Shown piece by piece: positions 5,854 through 6,197 of a DNA stretch of 6,197 bases. Made by a program: the position numbers and the translations under genes. The stretch covers positions 1 through 6,197 of the forward strand of contig JAKABL010000037.1 in NCBI GenBank assembly GCA_021801885.1. The letters run 5' to 3'. Numbering within the stretch: position 1 is the first letter of the stretch; each line of letters starts with the position of its first letter. Under the pieces are notes generated by a model. It had not been told where the DNA came from, ran no database searches, and saw only the letters and a program-made list of their open reading frames with translations. This DNA is from a bacterium. Its GTDB lineage: Bacteria; Patescibacteriota; Minisyncoccia; UBA6257; 2-01-FULL-56-20.

Positions 5854-5882
5854 TCGACCCCTGCCGGGGAACCTGTTACACT
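5854..5882 (+). promoter_or_regulatory. Promoter of the right-edge gene
   Basis: TCGACC (5854-5859, 4 of 6 matches to TTGACA) is followed after 17 bases by TACACT (5877-5882, 4 of 6 matches to TATAAT), with a TGT extension at 5874-5876. Transcription would begin near 5889, leaving a leader of about 44 bases that carries a strong ribosome binding site. It is divergent from the DedA promoter; the two -10 hexamers are about 50 bases apart. Confidence 0.5.
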
Positions 5883-5917
5883 GAAGGCAGAAATTTCCGG
5901 CGCGTGCGCTCGGCAGG

Positions 5918-5925
5918 AAGGAGGT
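5918..5925 (+). promoter_or_regulatory. Strong Shine-Dalgarno sequence
   Basis: AAGGAGGT lies 7 bases before the ATG at 5933, a near-ideal match and spacing. It is the only strong ribosome binding site in front of a gene in this window. It fixes the start of the right-edge gene and shows that this organism does use Shine-Dalgarno initiation for at least some genes. Confidence 0.85.
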
Positions 5926-5932
5926 ATCTATT

Positions 5933-6197
5933 ATGGCAGTCACGATGAATCCCGCGCAAAGGGACCTGAGGGACCTTCAGCGGGGTATTACCACCCTCAC
6001 ACGGGCAAAACGCCTGCTCGAAGAACCCCCGCCAAGCGATGCGCTCGGGCTCACCGTTCCGGAGCGGATCGTCCTCGTAGAACAGGCTATCCGCGAAGGA
6101 GAATTGTTATATGGCCGGTATAGAAAGTGCTCCCGGTACCAAAAATCCCTGGACGCCCTCGGAACCCTCTGTGACGACGTCACGGAACGGAAAGATT
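5933..6197 (+). CDS. Hypothetical helical protein, N-terminal part (3' end beyond the window)
   Basis: From the ATG at 5933 an open frame runs 88 codons to the right edge without a stop. It begins MAVTMNPAQRDLRDLQRG. I recognise no family. The visible part is charged, soluble-looking and probably helical: residues ~7-31 are Arg/Leu-rich, a short proline stretch PPPS (32-35) breaks the chain, and ~42-87 look like a helical hairpin with aromatic residues (YGRYRKCSRYQ, 60-70). There are two cysteines, C66 and C80. No signal peptide or membrane segment is seen. The start is well supported by a strong Shine-Dalgarno and an upstream promoter, so this is very likely a real gene rather than a chance frame. 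It diverges from the DedA gene. The function is unknown. Confidence 0.75.
   Translation, partial: MAVTMNPAQRDLRDLQRGITTLTRAKRLLEEPPPSDALGLTVPERIVLVEQAIREGELLYGRYRKCSRYQKSLDALGTLCDDVTERKD

Noticed and set aside
1..6197. Search for CRISPR arrays, tRNA or rRNA genes, insertion sequences, toxin-antitoxin or defence genes
   Set aside because: I saw no spaced direct repeats of suitable length, no transposase motifs, no terminal inverted repeats and no tRNA-like cloverleaf. The helicase alone is not evidence of a defence system.

Overview
The window reads as chromosomal DNA of a bacterium with a small, compact genome. The best guess is a member of the Candidate Phyla Radiation (Patescibacteria, Parcubacteria-like). 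This rests on the style of the FtsE/FtsX pair, a UvrD-type helicase with a FKFQGA-type motif III, a membrane-anchored CAP protein ending in a helical hairpin, very short gaps and few Shine-Dalgarno sequences. No rRNA or marker gene is present to prove it. Stops include TAA, TAG and TGA; TGA ends both uppP and the DedA gene, so the UGA-to-glycine code of Gracilibacteria/Absconditabacteria is not in use. Most of the window is GC-rich, but the helicase at the left edge is clearly more AT-rich.

Layout. (1) Positions 1-1229, minus strand: N-terminal ~409 residues of a UvrD/Rep-family superfamily 1 DNA helicase, cut by the left edge. (2) Positions 4064-1296, minus strand: a tight cluster ftsE - ftsX - CAP-domain protein, most likely one operon read from a promoter at about 4071-4099. 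(3) Positions 4173-5096, plus strand: uppP (undecaprenyl-diphosphate phosphatase), divergent from ftsE across a 108-base intergenic region. (4) Positions 5742-5083, minus strand: a DedA/VTT-family membrane protein, convergent with uppP and overlapping it by 14 bases. (5) Positions 5743-5932: a 190-base divergent promoter region with a GC-rich hairpin. (6) Positions 5933-6197, plus strand: the start of an unrecognised small helical protein, cut by the right edge, with the only strong ribosome binding site in the window.

How the genes fit together. Five of the seven genes concern the envelope. FtsEX is the ATPase/permease pair that, in better-known bacteria, controls peptidoglycan hydrolysis at division. 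The adjacent CAP protein, with an extracytoplasmic coiled-coil hairpin, is a candidate partner. UppP regenerates undecaprenyl phosphate, and the DedA-family protein could return that lipid or another phospholipid across the membrane.

The most unusual signal is regulatory. Three genes (helicase, ftsE, uppP) have an extended -10 promoter element (TGN plus a TATAAT-like hexamer) ending only 6-7 bases before the start codon, which predicts leaderless mRNAs. I saw no defence system, mobile element, CRISPR array, tRNA or rRNA.
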